From JAJXYP01 sp035541855 (lineage in GTDB: Bacteria; Patescibacteriota; Minisyncoccia; UBA6257; 2-01-FULL-56-20): a DNA stretch of 6,463 nucleotides. The stretch spans positions 1 to 6,463 of the forward strand of contig DATKMM010000066.1 in NCBI GenBank assembly GCA_035541855.1, in the 5' to 3' direction. The notes under the pieces were generated by a model that saw only the letters and a program-made list of their open reading frames with translations, had not been told where the DNA came from and searched no databases. Both the position numbers and the translations under genes were made by a program. This document shows positions 5,111-6,463 of this stretch, one piece after another. Position 1 is the stretch's first letter. Every line of letters begins with the position of its first letter.

Positions 5111-5671
5111 ATGTCCTCTCTCAACGCCGTTATTTTCCAATTCATCCACCAGTTCGCCGGCCGCTACCCCCTGCTCGACGATCTCGGCATTTTCTTCGCC
5201 CAATGGCTTGCCTACGCGCTCGTCATTGGGTTTTTGGTTCTGGTCCTGGGCCAGGGGTCGTCGCGGCGCAAACTTTATCTTTTCGCCGAGGGCGCCCTGG
5301 GCATCATCCTGGCCCGCGGGATCCTGACGACCGCCATCAGTTTTTTCTATAACATCCAGCGCCCGTTCGCATTCTATGGCTTTACCCCGCTCATCGGCGC
5401 GTCGGGTTCATCTTTCCCATCCGGCCACGCCGCCTGGTTCTTCGCGCTCGCGATGGCCGCCTGGTACGCCGACCGGAAGTGGGGCGTCTGGTATTTCGCG
5501 CTCGCAACGCTCATGGGCATCGCGCGGATCTATGCCGGCGTCCACTGGCCGCTCGACATCCTGGCCGGCGCCGCGATCGGCGTCGCTTCCGGCATGTTCG
5601 TGCATTGGCTTTTTAAGCCGTACGCGGCGGCTATAGGTCGATCGCTGCCTGGTCCTCTTGCTGCATCGTAA
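5111..5671 (+). CDS. PAP2-family membrane phosphatase
   Basis: The 186-residue protein is an integral membrane acid phosphatase of the PAP2 superfamily; small bacterial members (BcrC/YbjG/PgpB type) dephosphorylate undecaprenyl diphosphate or other lipid phosphates. The motifs are R84-P85 in NIQRPF (motif 1), P103-S-G-H106 (motif 2, with the proton-donor histidine), and R139 with nucleophile H145 and D149 in ARIYAGVHWPLD (motif 3). Hydrophobic helices lie at about 27-47, 57-80, 107-120, 125-143 and 147-168. Two usual residues differ: the lysine of K-x6-RP is S77 and the serine before R139 is A138. Its 3' end overlaps the convergent peroxiredoxin gene by 41 bases. A role in recycling the cell-wall lipid carrier is plausible but not shown. 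Confidence 0.9.
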   Translation: MSSLNAVIFQFIHQFAGRYPLLDDLGIFFAQWLAYALVIGFLVLVLGQGSSRRKLYLFAEGALGIILARGILTTAISFFYNIQRPFAFYGFTPLIGASGSSFPSGHAAWFFALAMAAWYADRKWGVWYFALATLMGIARIYAGVHWPLDILAGAAIGVASGMFVHWLFKPYAAAIGRSLPGPLAAS

Positions 5672-6131
5672 AGAGGTCCGCCAGCACTTCCTTCGCGTGG
5701 ATCTCCGGCCGGATGTTCCGGTATATTTTTTCTATTCCACCCGCGATGTTGATGAGGAACGACGTCGGCGTCACTTCGTCGCCGTTTCCCAAGAACGATT
5801 GTTTCGCGAAGAGCCCGTACTGCGCGGCGACCTTCCGGTGGATGTCGGAAAGGAGCGGGAAGGGGAGCGCGTATTTCAGCACGAAGCGTTTGTGGCTTTC
5901 GACGGAGTCCTGGCTCACCCCGATGATGGCGACGTTCATCCGGTCGAAGGAATGGAAATGGTCCCGGAAGCCGCACGCCTCTTTCGTACAGCCAAACGTG
6001 TCGTCCTTGACGTAGAAATACAAGAGAATCCAGCGCCCCCGGTAATCCGAGAGCGTATGAGGCTTTCCGTCCTGATCGGGGAGGGTGAAGTCCGGCGCCC
6101 CGGCCCCCGCATGGAGGATGTCCTCATCCAT
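5631..6131 (-). CDS. PrxQ/Bcp-like thiol peroxidase
   Basis: Peroxiredoxins reduce hydrogen peroxide and organic peroxides through a cysteine thiol. The 166-residue product begins with the AGAPDFTLPDQDGKPHTLSDYRGRW thioredoxin-fold entry. It has peroxidatic C48 in TFGCTKEACGFRD with resolving C53 five residues on, the spacing of PrxQ/Bcp proteins, followed by IIGVSQDSVESHKRF, the LPFPLLSD strand, and TSFLIN. Two catalytic-site residues depart from the family: the proline of PxxxTxxC is V41, and the arginine expected just before the TSFLI strand is P122 by my alignment. T45 is kept. The start ATG 6131 lies seven bases after a TATAAT, so the mRNA is probably leaderless. The gene converges on and overlaps the PAP2 gene, with no terminator between them. 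Confidence 0.92.
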   Translation of the reverse strand: MDEDILHAGAGAPDFTLPDQDGKPHTLSDYRGRWILLYFYVKDDTFGCTKEACGFRDHFHSFDRMNVAIIGVSQDSVESHKRFVLKYALPFPLLSDIHRKVAAQYGLFAKQSFLGNGDEVTPTSFLINIAGGIEKIYRNIRPEIHAKEVLADLFTMQQEDQAAIDL

Positions 6132-6137
6132 GCCTCC

Positions 6138-6163
6138 ATTATATCACTTTCGGAGAGTGTAAA
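6138..6163 (-). promoter_or_regulatory. Leaderless extended -10 promoter of the peroxiredoxin gene
   Basis: On the minus strand TGATATAAT (6146-6138) is a consensus extended -10 box. The expected start of transcription, about seven bases on, coincides with the A of the ATG at 6131. TTTACA (6163-6158) resembles a -35 box but its spacer is only 14 bp, so the extended -10 may suffice. GGAGG (6137-6133) lies between the -10 box and the ATG but would not be in the transcript. Confidence 0.65.
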
Positions 6164-6176
6164 GCGGGGTAAAAAT

Positions 6177-6205
6177 TTGAAATATTAGCCATATTTTGTT
6201 AAGAT
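6177..6205 (+). promoter_or_regulatory. tRNA-Asn promoter
   Basis: TTGAAA (6177-6182) and TAAGAT (6200-6205) are separated by 17 bp, with TG at 6197-6198 extending the -10 box. Transcription would start near 6212, giving a 5' leader of about 37 bases for RNase P to remove. Confidence 0.6.
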
Positions 6206-6463
6206 ATCCAAAGCGTTTCGGAGAGGTCCGGATCGCAAAAGTCCATATTCCGCAGTAGCTCAATGGTAGAGCGGCGCCCTGTTAAGGCGATGGTTCCAGG
6301 TTCGAGTCCTGGCTGCGGAGCCAGTAGTTGGATTGAGTGGGTTTTCTCAAAATTTAAATGCGCTTCGCGGAGCGAAGCGTAAGGTTCTGTCGCGATAAAT
6401 TCGATACGACGGTTTTTAAGAAAGAGGTTCGAGCCGAAGATTTTTTGGGCAGAGGACTTTTTA
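6199..6463 (-). CDS. Partial recombinase-like CDS, C-terminus, antisense through tRNA-Asn
   Basis: A minus-strand frame enters from the right edge and stays open for 87 codons to a TAA at 6201-6199. Its first part (SAQKIFGSNLFLKNRRIEF, then EPYASLREAHLNFEK) resembles the C-terminal end of CPR recombinase-family (serine recombinase) proteins; this is recognition of a pattern, without alignment. The rest (APQPGLEPGT, then GRRSTIEL) is simply the reverse complement of the tRNA, read as protein, and ends in the tRNA -10 box. The catalytic part lies outside the window, so the family cannot be confirmed here. A site-specific recombinase gene abutting a tRNA suggests an element integrated at tRNA-Asn. 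The natural C-terminus may have been replaced when the element joined the tRNA. Confidence 0.55.
   Translation of the reverse strand, partial: KKSSAQKIFGSNLFLKNRRIEFIATEPYASLREAHLNFEKTHSIQLLAPQPGLEPGTIALTGRRSTIELLRNMDFCDPDLSETLWIS
6249..6323 (+). tRNA. tRNA-Asn (anticodon GTT)
   Basis: A full cloverleaf is visible. The acceptor stem TCCGCAG (6249-6255) pairs with CTGCGGA (6313-6319); discriminator G and an encoded CCA follow (6321-6323). The D stem is GCTC with GAGC. The anticodon stem is GCGCC with GGCGA around CTGTTAA, placing anticodon GTT at 6281-6283. The T stem CCAGG and CCTGG encloses TTCGAGT. The outermost anticodon-stem pair is a G-A mismatch, at the place where E. coli tRNA-Asn has a G-U pair. 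The gene is overlapped on the opposite strand by a recombinase-like frame. Confidence 0.96.
6359..6381. other. Strong GC hairpin downstream of tRNA-Asn
   Basis: CGCTTCGC (6361-6368) pairs perfectly with GCGAAGCG (6372-6379) around a three-base GGA loop, extended by a G-U and a T-A pair. No T-run follows on the plus strand, so it is at best an atypical terminator for the tRNA. It also lies inside the putative recombinase frame (YASLREAH), so coding constraint could account for part of it. Confidence 0.5.

Noticed and set aside
6333..6350. TTGAG and CTCAA hairpin after the tRNA as its terminator
   Set aside because: Five weak pairs, an eight-base loop and only a short AT tail; not convincing.

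Overview
The window looks like a chromosomal stretch of a GC-rich member of the Candidate Phyla Radiation (Patescibacteria, possibly Parcubacteria-like). The grounds are a 63-residue SecE, a zinc-type bS18, start codons mostly without Shine-Dalgarno sequences, compact spacing, and a recombinase tail read antisense through a tRNA. The lineage is an inference from gene style, not from a marker-tree placement.

Layout. 1-512: a stand-alone response-regulator receiver domain on a nearly leaderless promoter, closed by a strong bidirectional hairpin terminator. 513-1354: an unrecognised five-helix membrane protein on the minus strand, with a promoter back to back with that of gyrB. 1355-3487: gyrB (DNA gyrase subunit B) with a low-complexity insertion in its C-terminal half. 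3482-4028: no intact gene. This gap holds two GC-rich imperfect palindromes (A, about 189 bp; B, about 194 bp) that bracket a 134-bp stretch which, on the minus strand, looks like the C-terminal scrap of a HAD-type nucleotidase. 4029-5049: a TATAAT promoter followed by secE, nusG and rpsR, a translocation/transcription/translation cluster in which rpsR sits where rplK is usual. 5111-5671: a PAP2-family membrane phosphatase overlapping tail to tail, by 41 bp, a minus-strand PrxQ/Bcp-like peroxiredoxin (5631-6131). 6177-6323: a promoter and tRNA-Asn(GTT). 6199-6463: a minus-strand reading frame, open at the window edge, that resembles the C-terminus of a CPR recombinase and continues antisense through the whole tRNA.

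Themes. Several promoters have extended -10 boxes (TGN plus TATAAT-like) so close to the start codon that the mRNAs should be leaderless or nearly so (receiver protein, gyrB, peroxiredoxin). Housekeeping genes (gyrB, secE, nusG, rpsR, tRNA-Asn) are interleaved with signs of insertion: the palindrome pair after gyrB and a possible integrated element entering at tRNA-Asn on the right edge. The best candidates for something undescribed are the palindrome-remnant-palindrome block and the recombinase/tRNA overlap.
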